Source of the DNA: Bremia lactucae
Lineage: Eukaryota > Oomycota > Peronosporomycetes > Peronosporales > Peronosporaceae
Reading direction: 5' to 3'
Assembly: GCF_004359215.1 (NCBI RefSeq)
Contig: NC_090618.1
Span: forward strand, 2,973,827-3,031,635
DNA length: 57,809 nt
Positions 9,201 through 19,500 of the stretch are shown piece after piece; position 1 is the stretch's first letter; each line of letters begins with the position of its first letter. The position numbers and the translations under genes are program-made. The notes below the pieces were generated by a model, which was not told the origin of the DNA, did not search any database, and saw nothing but the letters and a program-made list of their open reading frames with translations.

Positions 9201-12200
9201 GTCAAATTATCGACGATTGATTCCTTTTCATTCAACGCTGCAGTAAGCGACAGGACGTTGGACTCAATCTCTAACTTGTCTCTGCAAGCCACGTCAAGTG
9301 CTTGCTTCGTCTCGGCTTCCAGTTTTTGTAGCGCAAAATATCTTTTATGGGTAGATTCCAATTCAATTAAATGTTGTTTACACAGGCTCTCGATTTTAAC
9401 TTCGAGACACTTTATCCGCTCAATCAGCTGTCCGCTCGTAGACTGCAGTAATTCATGCGCAGCTTTTAAGTCAATCAGCGTTTTTGTCATTGTATCATTC
9501 TCCGCAGTCAAGAAACTTATGCGTGACTCGGCGTTTGACAGCTTAATTAAATTGAAGTTTAAAGACTCAGTTGCACGCGTCAGCTCTTCCTGTAGCCCAC
9601 AAATTGTTGTTTCAAACGTTTTAGTATCCTTTGCACTCTTGCTTCTTAAAGCCTCCAATTCTGTATTGACTGATTGACACTTTAACTGCAATTCACCGTA
9701 CTCAGAACTAAGAACCTCGAGAGTCAATTCTTTCTTGCTCAAAAGCTTTTTGGTAGCATCTCGCTCTTCGACTAGAAGCATGACGCACCCTTCCGCCTCC
9801 GCGAGTTCTTCGCGGAGAGACGCTAACTTCTTTTCGTCTTCAGCTTTTGCAGACTGAAGACTTGCAATGGTCTCGTTTGCAGCACCTAAATCTGCTGTAC
9901 TTGAGTCGCGTAATTCTTTCAATTCCGTCCTTAAAGCATTTATATGCTGTTGCAAGTCGTCCTGGAGCGCATTCAGCGTCTCGCAAGTTGACTCATTTTC
10001 GTTTAACGAAGAACGAGTAGCATCACGTTCTTGCTCAAGCGCAGCAACCCGTGACTGAGAGACGACAAGCTGCTTTTGAATCGCTTGCAGAGACGCTTGT
10101 GTTTGCTCAAATGAAGCTTTAAGATTGCAGAGAGTCTCTTCAGAGTGTAAACTCGTCTGTTTTAAAGCATGAATTACCTCGGCAGCAGCTACGGCGTCAG
10201 CAGAGCTTTTACTTCGAAGCATATTTGACTCACTTTCAAGCTTTTGTGCCGCGAGGTAAAGCTCACTTTGTTGCGAGGTCAAAATTTCAATCTTGAGATC
10301 ACTCGCGGCCATATTCTTCAGTGCTGCATCTCGCTCTTCTACCAGGACTAGCACGCACGCCTCAGCTTCAGCCAAATCCCTCTTGACAGAGGCCAGTGAC
10401 TCCCTCAGTGTCGTTTCATTGTCCTTTAATGCACGAAAAGACTCTTCACTTGCGCCAGCTTTCTTGAGATAACACTCCTGCATGCTTTCAAGTTCACTTG
10501 TAAGCGTTTTGACCTGTTGTGTCAATTTTTCGCGATGTGTAGCCAGCTCAACGTACGCTAATTGCTTCTTTTGTAAATTTATTTGGAGAGTATCACGTTC
10601 CTCCGTCAACATAGCAGCATTGGACTTAGCATTGAACAGCTCATCCTGACTAGATTGAAGAGAGTGAAGAGCCCTCTCCGCCATCTGCTTTAATACTGTA
10701 TTCTTTGTTTCTACCGTGCTATTGATTCCTTTTTGCACTTCTAGTTCCGAAGCAGTCTTTTCAAAGGCTGACTTGTTGACTTTAAAATGTTCTTGAAGAT
10801 CCGATAGCAATGCCATCACCTCATCCTTCTCAGCAATGCTTTGCACCATCTGAGCCTGCAAACTCTTTGCATTTTCCACACTTAAACCCAATTCTTCACG
10901 CAATTGAGACTTTGTTTTGTTAAATTCGAGCTCAAGCTTGCCCTTTTCCTCCTGTAAAGAAGACACGCTCTCTTCAAGTGACTGCTGTATCTCATTGAAT
11001 CTATTCAATTCAGCTTTCAGAGTAATGATCTCATCTTTCGCGTCCGCTACTTGCTCTTCCAATTGACTTGCTCGCTCAGCGCTACCTATGCTCGCTCCTT
11101 CAAGCTCCGCTTTTTTCTTCATAAGCAAGTCTATTTTCGATTGTAGCAGCTCAATCGTCGTCCCAAGCTTGTAATTTTCTTCATCAATTGCCAACTTTTC
11201 CTCCATCAGCATGCAAAGTCGTTCCCGTAGCTGATGAATATCTTCCTCGGATCGATACGCGGATTCTTTAAGTCTAGCTCGAAGGTCCTGCTTCTCCGCC
11301 TCAATCTCAGCAATCTTATCAGCCAGCTCGTTCAACTGATCCTCTAGCTCTTCATTAGCAAGCTCTTGCGATTCGGCCATTTCGGCCTTTTGCGCTTCAG
11401 ATTTTGCAATCGTATCTTTCAGAAGAGCAATCTCGTTAAATAGCCGACTGCGCTCGTCTTTAAGCATGCTTGTCGTCGCTTTAAACGTCTCAAATTCAAT
11501 TGCCTTCTCCTCCAGCTTTCCTCTGCTGCGCTCCAATTTTGATCTAGTCTTAGCAAACTTGTCCGCTAGATTTTCTCGCTCTTCCTCACCAAGTCGAAGC
11601 TGTTCTTCAATCGTTGCGGTAAGCGCGATTTTTTGCTCCAATTGTCGCTCCAGGTCCACAATCTTGTCCTCTGCAATCGAAAGCCGCCCTTCTAAATCAG
11701 TCTTCGCCTCCATTCGCTCTTGCAGCGTTGACTCCAGCCCTTGCTTGGCTTCGTAGGCAACTTGCAACTTTTTCTCCATCTCAATCATTTCAATCAACGC
11801 TGCCTCAAACTCGCGTCGTTCGGCATCCAATGAGGCGCTATTTGATGTACACGCAGGGCCAGTCGGCATTGACACCTCCACAAGCTTCTTCTCTAGAGCT
11901 GTAAGTTGCTGCTTCTGCTCCAAATTATTAACTTTAGCCTGAACTAACGACGTTCGCAAATCTTGAACCTCACGGTCTTTTTCCTGGCCTTCAACAGCTT
12001 CAGTTTTGCAATTTCCAGCGAGCAATTCACTTATTCGCTCCTCTAGGACGTCATTTTCAGACTTGATTTCCTCCAAATTTCGTATCAACTTGTCGTTTTC
12101 ATGCTGAGACTTGACGAAAGCACAATTTAAATTATAAATTATTGATTCATAATCCTCCTTCTGCATTAAAAAGGCTTCCAAATTATATCGTAGCTCGTCA

Positions 12201-12595
12201 GAAGCTATCTGAAGCTTAGACTCGAGCGTTTCATTTGCACAAGCTAATAACTTTACCTGCGATGTCAACTTATCCAGCTTTGACGCTTTCTTAGAATGCG
12301 CCTTGTGCAAATCTTCATGATCATGCTTAAGCCTCGAGGCACCATCTGCTGTCTTTGCTAACTCGAAGATCATTCGCAAATTTTCAGATTTGCATGCTGT
12401 CATTTCTGCTTCGACAGCATGAAGCCTGGCCATTGTTAATTCTAATTCGCAACTGTAATCGAAAGCCTCTCCATTATGGCTCGATGGTATGTCGCTATTC
12501 GTTGCAACACAGACAGAATTGTCACGCGAGGACCGGCAAGACTCAGCTTCACCATAAACAGTACCTCCACGCGCTACAAGAAGCCCAAATTCGCT
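6197..12595 (-). CDS. GRIP-domain golgin, first copy, 5' end missing
   Basis: Giant coiled-coil trans-Golgi tether of the golgin-245/golgin-97/GCC185 type. The open large exon runs from the N at 12596 down to 6794, followed by intron 6793-6729 (GTATGT...TTCTAG), exon 6728-6642 (87 bp), intron 6641-6563 and last exon 6562-6197. Exons 3-4 encode a canonical GRIP domain: the conserved tyrosine in NIEYLKNVIMKYIQS, then EKEQLVPVIATLLNFSPQEY. In the family this tyrosine binds Arl1-GTP and targets the protein to the trans-Golgi. Upstream, about 1900 residues are almost pure heptad coiled coil. Reading through the first intron gives a false membrane anchor and a false stop at 6650. This copy holds only about one full 88-residue repeat unit (8745-9100). 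The N-terminal part is cut at 12596 and is present only in the second copy. Confidence 0.85.
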
Positions 12596-12596
12596 N
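12596..12596. other. Single-N assembly join
   Basis: The first golgin copy stops here mid-exon, and the following 1.1 kb (12597-13742) repeats 1377-2522, i.e. retroelement DNA from upstream. In the second copy the corresponding exon simply continues past 24480, so the break is at the join and not biological. Confidence 0.85.
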
Positions 12597-13742
12597 GAGC
12601 CTGGTCAGGCTTGTTCACAAAGTCCCTGCGTTACGTGCCCTGTCACCTCCCGATGATGCTCGGAGACGTGGGAAAAATGAGCTTAATTAATGTTGAGGCT
12701 CCATCATCAAGTACACACGCAGAGATGCGGGTCGTGGGAAGGATTACAAGTGTTACCAAGTGAAGGCGGCACGTCGTAATGCGGCCACGCTCTACTTAGA
12801 CACACACCCTAGCAAAGCGAGGAAGCCGTAGACCGTCTGCTCTTGCGCGCAGTGAGGAAGTTGCGGTGGGTGCGTTAGCGACCACACTTAATGCACTAAG
12901 TACTCTAGTGAAGTGTCGTCACGGGAGCGTTAATCCGGCTCTTCGTGCGCGCTTACTAAGAAGGAAGTAGTTTTCGGACTAATTCGTATATAATCGAATT
13001 AAATATAAATAATCAATTTAATCTATCAAAATGTCATCTCTATCGATAACACTAATATGTATTGCGAGCGTATCTTACTAGATACCTCTCGTGACGGTTG
13101 ACGCTAGCCGTCATCACGGATGACGCTAAACATCATCCCTCCTAATGTGAATGCACCTATCTGCAACACATACAACCAGCCGCAAAAACAGCGAAGTGTT
13201 GCTTCAGGCGCGCTTCTTTGGAGCGCGACAGGCGAAGCGACCTTGGCAAGAGTATGTGCAAGAGATACGCTCGCTGTCGGCATTAACGTAGGTCCGATTC
13301 CGGAGCTTATTAAGGTGCCCACGTTTATGAACTGACTAAGGCATGGCCTATCGCGACAGGCCCTTTTCAGAAAGGTGCCGTCGACGATGAAAGAGGCAAT
13401 CCAAATTGCCTTGGTTGCGGAGCAATCGTACAACAGTGCCTCGGCGACAGCTTGTTATAAGCCGTCGGCCGAGAGGTCAGATGCCACTTCCATAGAGTTG
13501 AGCAATGTAGACGTTGTTGTTATAAATAGGGCAAGCGCGGCCATGTGATTGCTCGCTCGTATGACATGGTCCCTGCTAGGGCAAAGACCAATCCCAAAGG
13601 GCGATGGCAAAAACCACCGTGCGAGACACATGAGTTCTGCATCGATCACTGAGGGGTCGGGAAATGCAGGCGCGCAGTAGGGGCGGGATGCCTTACAGAC
13701 GCGGACTCTGAAGCTACCCCTAAGTTCAGATTTGTCGAACAA

Positions 13743-14411
13743 ATGGGTAGCATAGTCACTGAGGTCTCGAAATTTCGGACCTCAACCCTGCTGGTCTATA
13801 GCGCTCATGTAAGAGGCTATGACCAGGTGATGACCCTCCTAGTGGATTTGGGTGCATCACAAAATTTTGTGAAACTCGCGGTTCTAAGAAAGAGACCGGC
13901 GATGTTTGAGTCGCTTTGCCAGGATGGCAAGCGAAAAGAAGCGACCATTCGTTTAGCGAACGGCGCGCTCATTAAGTCTGAGGAAGTTCAGGTAGAACTA
14001 GCCTTCAGCCTTAGGGAATTCTCTTGTAGAGATAAGTTCACAGTGCTAGGTATGGAGAGTCCGTATGACCTCATCCTAGGCATACCATGGTTGGCGAAGT
14101 ACCAACAATGGATAGACTGGCGTAGACGCACAGTTGTGAACTCTACGCAGGACACCGGAATGGATGTGCTCCTGCAAGAGGCGTATGCAACTGATGACGT
14201 GTCGAACACAGTTGAGGGTGCGTTGATGAGATGTCAAACGTCACCAATTCCTACCCAGCTCGTGGAAACTGGGGTAGTTAAAAGGACGATGACAAGTAGT
14301 CATGCGTCCGAATGTCCTGCACAGAGCCAAAAGCCTGTGGCAATATACAGTAAGCTGACAGGAAGTCAAGCGTCCCATGAACCGGCACGGGGTCAAAAGC
14401 CTCGTGCGTAA
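13743..14411 (+). CDS. Gypsy retropepsin-like protein, likely inactive
   Basis: A 222-residue frame starting MGSIVTEVSKF. Residues about 31-40 hold the first aspartyl-protease motif, read here as LLVDLGASQNF: the usual D-T/S-G triad is D-L-G. The second motif (DLILGIPWL) lies near residues 110-118. The aspartate is kept but the hydroxyl residue next to it, which is near-invariant in active retropepsins, is replaced by leucine. The frame ends with a stop about 70 bp before the 3' LTR. Preceding gag is full of stops, so a gag-pro polyprotein is not made; expression as a free protein is unlikely. Confidence 0.65.
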   Translation: MGSIVTEVSKFRTSTLLVYSAHVRGYDQVMTLLVDLGASQNFVKLAVLRKRPAMFESLCQDGKRKEATIRLANGALIKSEEVQVELAFSLREFSCRDKFTVLGMESPYDLILGIPWLAKYQQWIDWRRRTVVNSTQDTGMDVLLQEAYATDDVSNTVEGALMRCQTSPIPTQLVETGVVKRTMTSSHASECPAQSQKPVAIYSKLTGSQASHEPARGQKPRA

Positions 14412-14466
14412 CTGCTCGCAGTTCCTCGCTCCTCTTTGACGAATTTAAAATGAAAATCCGTTCTTT

Positions 14467-14960
14467 AAGAGGGGATTGGTGTAACGGGCTAAAGTTGCCC
14501 TAATCTTACACAATCCCCGTTAAGTACACTTGGTGTACTTAAGTGATGGTCAATTACTAAGGTAAGTAATTAGACCCAGCCCTCGGGTGTGGTTCACATT
14601 TATGACCAAGTCTTGTGTATGTGTTGCACATAGGTGCATTCACATTAGGAGGGATGATGCCTAGCGTCATCCGTCACGAGAGGTACCTAGAAAGATACGC
14701 TCGCAATACATATTAGTGTTATCGATAGAGATGACATTTTGATAGATTAAATTGGGAATTTATATTTAATTCGATTATATATGAATTAGTCCGAAAACTA
14801 CTTCCTACTTAGTAAGTGCGCACGAGGAGCCGGATTACCGCTTCCGCGACGACACTTCACTAGAGTACTTAGTGCATTGGGTGTGGTCGCTAACGCACCC
14901 ACCACAACTAGGGTATGTGTCTAAGTACAGCATGGCCGCATTAAGACGTGCCCACCTACA
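14467..14960 (+). repeat. Polypurine tract and 3' LTR (second copy)
   Basis: Same as 4239-4732 at an offset of 10228 bp. LTR 14480-14960, 481 bp, TGTAACGGG to CCTACA. Confidence 0.85.
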
Positions 14961-14965
14961 GGCCA

Positions 14966-15868
14966 TGAGCAGACATCTTTATTAGTGGCATCTTGTAAAG
15001 ATTTCGTTGGGGAGTATGACAAATTAAGGAAGATTTATATATTTTTAGAGACAAATCATTGATATTCAAACATAGAGCATCACGCACACTACGTGTAGAA
15101 TGAGATTACAGGGTCTTAGCAACCAAAAATTCATTCTAAGGCTTTCATAATAAAAAAATAAACTTTATTAGTATGTAAAGCTCCAACGCAACGATCTTCT
15201 ATCTACTACCGACTTTATTACATTAATAACAAACTATGTATGGCGCTTCCTTGCGAACTGCACAATCGTATTTTGTGACGATTGGCGGATTTGATTTATA
15301 AATAAATCAACTAATCCATAGAACTGATGTCTTAATGCATCATATAGCCAAATTTGGTAATGTTGAAGCTATGAAGTCAAATAATAAGTCAATATAATTT
15401 TTTGTACTTCTTTGCTTATTTCCTCTCATAAAAACAACATTTATATTACTCGTTTAGGGATAATACTTATGTAACTCAATACCCCGTTACGATCTGTTCA
15501 TAAATTTTAGAACAAATTTGATCATTAATAATAAGGCATGACAATCTATACAAATATCGGTCGAGCTTCCAAAGCCGCCTATTAGATCAAATAGCACTCG
15601 CTATATGTTCAGCGAGCTCATCTAAATGTCAGCGACAAAACAATACAGTGGGTATTCATATGCCTTCTTGATGATAGTCTTTGAGATGGCAACAAGCATC
15701 TTTTGCTTAACATTGGAAGGGTAACATCAATTTAAGCGGTGTGGATTACACAAAAGTCAGCGCTTGCGCTTGCTATTCACTTTGCAAATAGTCGCTGAAA
15801 GTTGCAAATAATCTTTTTAATATCAATTATTGAGCTTACTGACTTGACCGCAAATTCAAATTATTGCT
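14966..15868. other. AT-rich intergenic sequence (second copy)
   Basis: Near-identical repeat of 4738-5640; no gene or site supported. Confidence 0.5.
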
Positions 15869-15892
15869 ACATAAAATTTGTTGTCACTCAGA

Positions 15893-16179
15893 AGCTGCGG
15901 CCTCAAAAGCAAGCCTGACCCCATTGAGAGTCTTTTCGGGAATTTTAACGGGAGCGGGATGAGGGCGCTTTGATTGCTTTTCCTCCGACTCGGCAAGCGA
16001 TGAGGACATGGAAAAGTTGCAGGAGGAATGTCGCAATTTAATAATTTCTCGACAGTCAAGACGCTACTTGCGTCAGACATTTAGACCTTCAAATATCACT
16101 TTATCGATCTTTCACGAAAAGCAAATGTACTCATCATGGATGTGGAGGGGGAAGAAAGATCGAGTTTGCCTCGTTTGAC
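15893..16179 (+). pseudogene. Coding-like relic (second copy)
   Basis: Same sequence and same one-base shift as 5665-5951. No family recognised. Confidence 0.25.
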
Positions 16180-16504
16180 GAGCCCGATTCAACATCGTGA
16201 CTTTGATCACACCCTTTATTATTTAAGGGAGATTCTTTATCACGAGCGATCCCATCGCCACACGTTAGCGGTGACGGTCGATAATGTTTCTCGTGGTACT
16301 CATAAAAATACACTTTCGATTGATCAACCAAACAAGGATAATACTCCTCTCCGACATCTATCTCTAAAATTTGCGCTCCCCATCAGCGTCTATAGTTTCA
16401 AACGTCACTTACACATCAACAATACTACGCAGCAAATGGATTCAGCGGTGTCGAAAACTCATCCTCGTCGCTCCCAAATGATAGCACGCCTTTCTTGTCC
16501 GTAA
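16136..16504 (+). CDS. Hypothetical protein, overlaps golgin 3' end (second copy)
   Basis: Identical in frame and length to 5908-6276. Its end lies antisense to the last golgin exon (16790-16425). No motif recognised; may be a chance frame. Confidence 0.2.
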   Translation: MDVEGEERSSLPRLTSPIQHRDFDHTLYYLREILYHERSHRHTLAVTVDNVSRGTHKNTLSIDQPNKDNTPLRHLSLKFALPISVYSFKRHLHINNTTQQMDSAVSKTHPRRSQMIARLSCP

Positions 16505-19500
16505 TGCCAAGAGCAGCACCGATCGTGTTGCCCCTTGTAGTGGGTGAAGGCTTAAAGTTGTGCGGTGCGGCCAGCGATTTAGGAGCCGACGGAGCAGTTG
16601 TGACTCCTCCAAAGAGCGAAAACACAGTCCCAAATATTCCCGATCCTTCCTCATTTAACCGATGGGCAGTCGCGACCATCTGATATTCCTGCGGGCTAAA
16701 ATTTAGTAGCGTGGCAATGACAGGCACGAGCTGCTCCTTTTCACTTGATACTTGACTTTGAATGTATTTCATTATAACATTCTTCAAATACTATTCAATT
16801 CAACACATACAATATTATTGTCATTCGCGAATAAAACATCAGCTCAATAATTACTTTGCATTGCCATACCTCAATATTTATTGCCTCGGAGGAACGATCG
16901 CCAATAACTTGTTGCTGTCTATTAGCTGCCTCGAGCTTTGCAAAGGTACTTTCGTACTAGAATAAAAGATATAAAGTGCCATTAACACAAGCACCACTAA
17001 ATATTGCAATAGACAACATACCTTGTCCTGATAAAGACGCGCGCTCAATTCAAGTTCCTGGAGCTGAGCCTTCAGTCTGTCAATTTCATCCTCATCCATC
17101 GACAATTTTCTTGCCAGCTGCTCTGAATCATTCCCTGCTCCTGCCTTTGACGCACGAGGAATAGGACACGAGTCCACGACCGCTGCAGTCATGTGCTCAT
17201 GCTGCGCTTCAATCGTAGAATGATGCAAATAGCCATTGCCACCTTCAAAATCAAACGATCGCGACGACGACGCGGTTGAACGCCGCTCCTTCTCGATTGG
17301 TGAAGATGCTGGCGAGTACGAACGATGAACAGCCTCGTTTGCCAACGATGCAGCAGCAGAAACGGCCGCCTGTAGCTGCTTGGATAAGTCGCTGATCTTG
17401 TCCTCTTTGGCTTGTACTGCCTGCTCGATAGACGCGTGAGCTTCCTCTTCTAGCCTGTGATTTTCGTATTCCAAGCTTTCATTGCGTTTTGTAAGGATTT
17501 GGATCTGAGTTTCAAGAGGGCGCCGCTCATTGTCTAATGCCGTTTCCAAACGAGTCACTTCGGCCTTTAAACTGTCAATTTCGAGCCTCAAAGCTGTTTT
17601 AATCGCGCACTTTTCGGCCATAAGTGTTTCATTAGCGCTCTGGGTACGCGCAGCTTCCATGCTTTTAGCCTCCATCCGTTCGTGCGTGTCCTGTAGCTCT
17701 TCATTTAAAGCACTAATACGACGTTTCCCAACAGACACTTCCAGTTCCAATTTGTTCGAATACTCGGCAGCTTGCTTTATATTAAGCTTGTTCTCACTCG
17801 ACGCTTTCTTAAGTGCCGTGTGTGCCCGCTTCTTGTACGTTCCAAGAGCTGTTCTAGCAGCAGTGGCTCCTTTCGTTTCCACCTCGGCTTGCTGCTTCAA
17901 TTTAATTATTTCGTTTCTAAGCTGCGTAATGTTTCCCTGATGCAAGTCGGCATTAGCATCTGTGACAGCTTGGAGCTGCGTGACCTTTTTGTTTGCATTA
18001 GACAACTGGGCTTCGAGCTCCATCCGTTCGGCTTCGTACTTCCGATTAATTTCTTCCCGACCGCTTTCAACTTGGCTCAGCTTCTCCTCCATGCGTCGAG
18101 CGAAGTCAATTTGACTCTGCACTTCCTGTTCCTTCGTCTCATAAGCTTTCGACAAGGCTGAAAATAAATTCTCAAGCTCCGACATTTTTGATTGAGTTGC
18201 CTCTTCGCGCACGATAGCAGCTTGTAGTGCCTCCTTGACCTCATCATGTCTACACCGAGTCTGATTAATTTGGTCATCGTACACCAAAACTTGCTTCTCA
18301 AAAGACTCTATTTGGCTCTGTGCGTCACGCAACTCGTTTGCTAGTGAGTTTACATGTTCTCGAGATAATGCAAGCTCGTGCTTTGTTGAATCCATCTCTG
18401 AAATAGAGGCAGAGAGCCGAATATTTAGCTCGTCATACGACGCTTTTGAACGATCGAGCGTAGTGGTTTGCTGGGTCAATCGATCCTGCAATTCGTGCAG
18501 GTGCTTCTTCAGACGCTTGTACGCCGCCATCACCTCCTCTAGCTTCGACTTCAGCGTTAGAATCACTTCATCCTTCTTCATTACATTTACAGAATGGCTC
18601 TTTTCCTTCACCGCTAGCTCGTTACGAAGCAAGGCAACTTCAGCTAAAGCAGAGCGGGATGACTCAGACATCAGGCCTATTTGATCTGTAAGAGCTGCAA
18701 TCTCTGTTGCCGACGTTTCAGATTGCAATTTTACACAATCATGAAGCTGCGCCTCGAGTGTGCAGATCTGATTCTCTAGCTTCTCTATCACCTCAATTGC
18801 ATTAACGGCCTTCATTGTCGCAGCTTGAAGATCAATCTCGAAGGCAAGCTTGTTTGACTCATAATTATCAATCTTCTCAACAAGCACAGCCCTTTCGTTC
18901 GTTAGCGCATATACCCCACTTTTTTCCTTCTCCACATCAAGCTTCAAAACATTGTGCTCTTTCTCTGCAGCAACCAATTTTGCCTCTGTGTCAGCCAACT
19001 TCTGACGCATCAACTCCAGTGTCTCCTGCATCTGTGACGCTGAAGCATTCAAGCCCTGAATAGCTTCTCCTGCAGTCTCAGCCTCTTGTTCGAACTGTTT
19101 TTGTTGCTCCTCCAGTTCGCTTTCTAACGACTGAATGCGCTCGTGCAAGCTTGACACCTCTGTGTTCTGAGCATCGCGATGTGACTCAATCTCGCTCAGA
19201 GCCTTGCTCGCCGACTCGCGATCCTCCTCTGCAGCAACCAATTTTGCCTCGGTATCGGCCAACTTCTGACGCATCGACTCCAGTGTCTCCTGCATCTGTG
19301 ACGCTGAAGCATTCAAGCCCTGAATAGCTTCTCCTGCAGTCTCAGCCTCTTGTTCGAACTGTTTTTGTTGCTCCTCCAGTTCGCTTTCTAACGACTGAAT
19401 GCGCTCGTGCANNNNNNNNNNNNNNNNNNNNNNNNNNNNNNNNNNNNNNNNNNNNNNNNNNNNNNNNNNNNNNNNNNNNNNNNNNNNNNNNNNNNNNNNN

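Larger units (their letters stand above)
12597..14960 (+). mobile_element. Second copy of the non-autonomous Gypsy element (5' end missing)
   Basis: Repeats 1377-2522 exactly or nearly so (inverted leader, inverted LTR part 12761-13175, gag relic 13176-13740), then an uninterrupted protease frame 13743-14411, polypurine tract 14467-14479 and 3' LTR 14480-14960, followed by GGCCA at 14961-14965. This is the best view of the element's real internal order because no N interrupts it. No polymerase or integrase domain is present. Confidence 0.8.
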
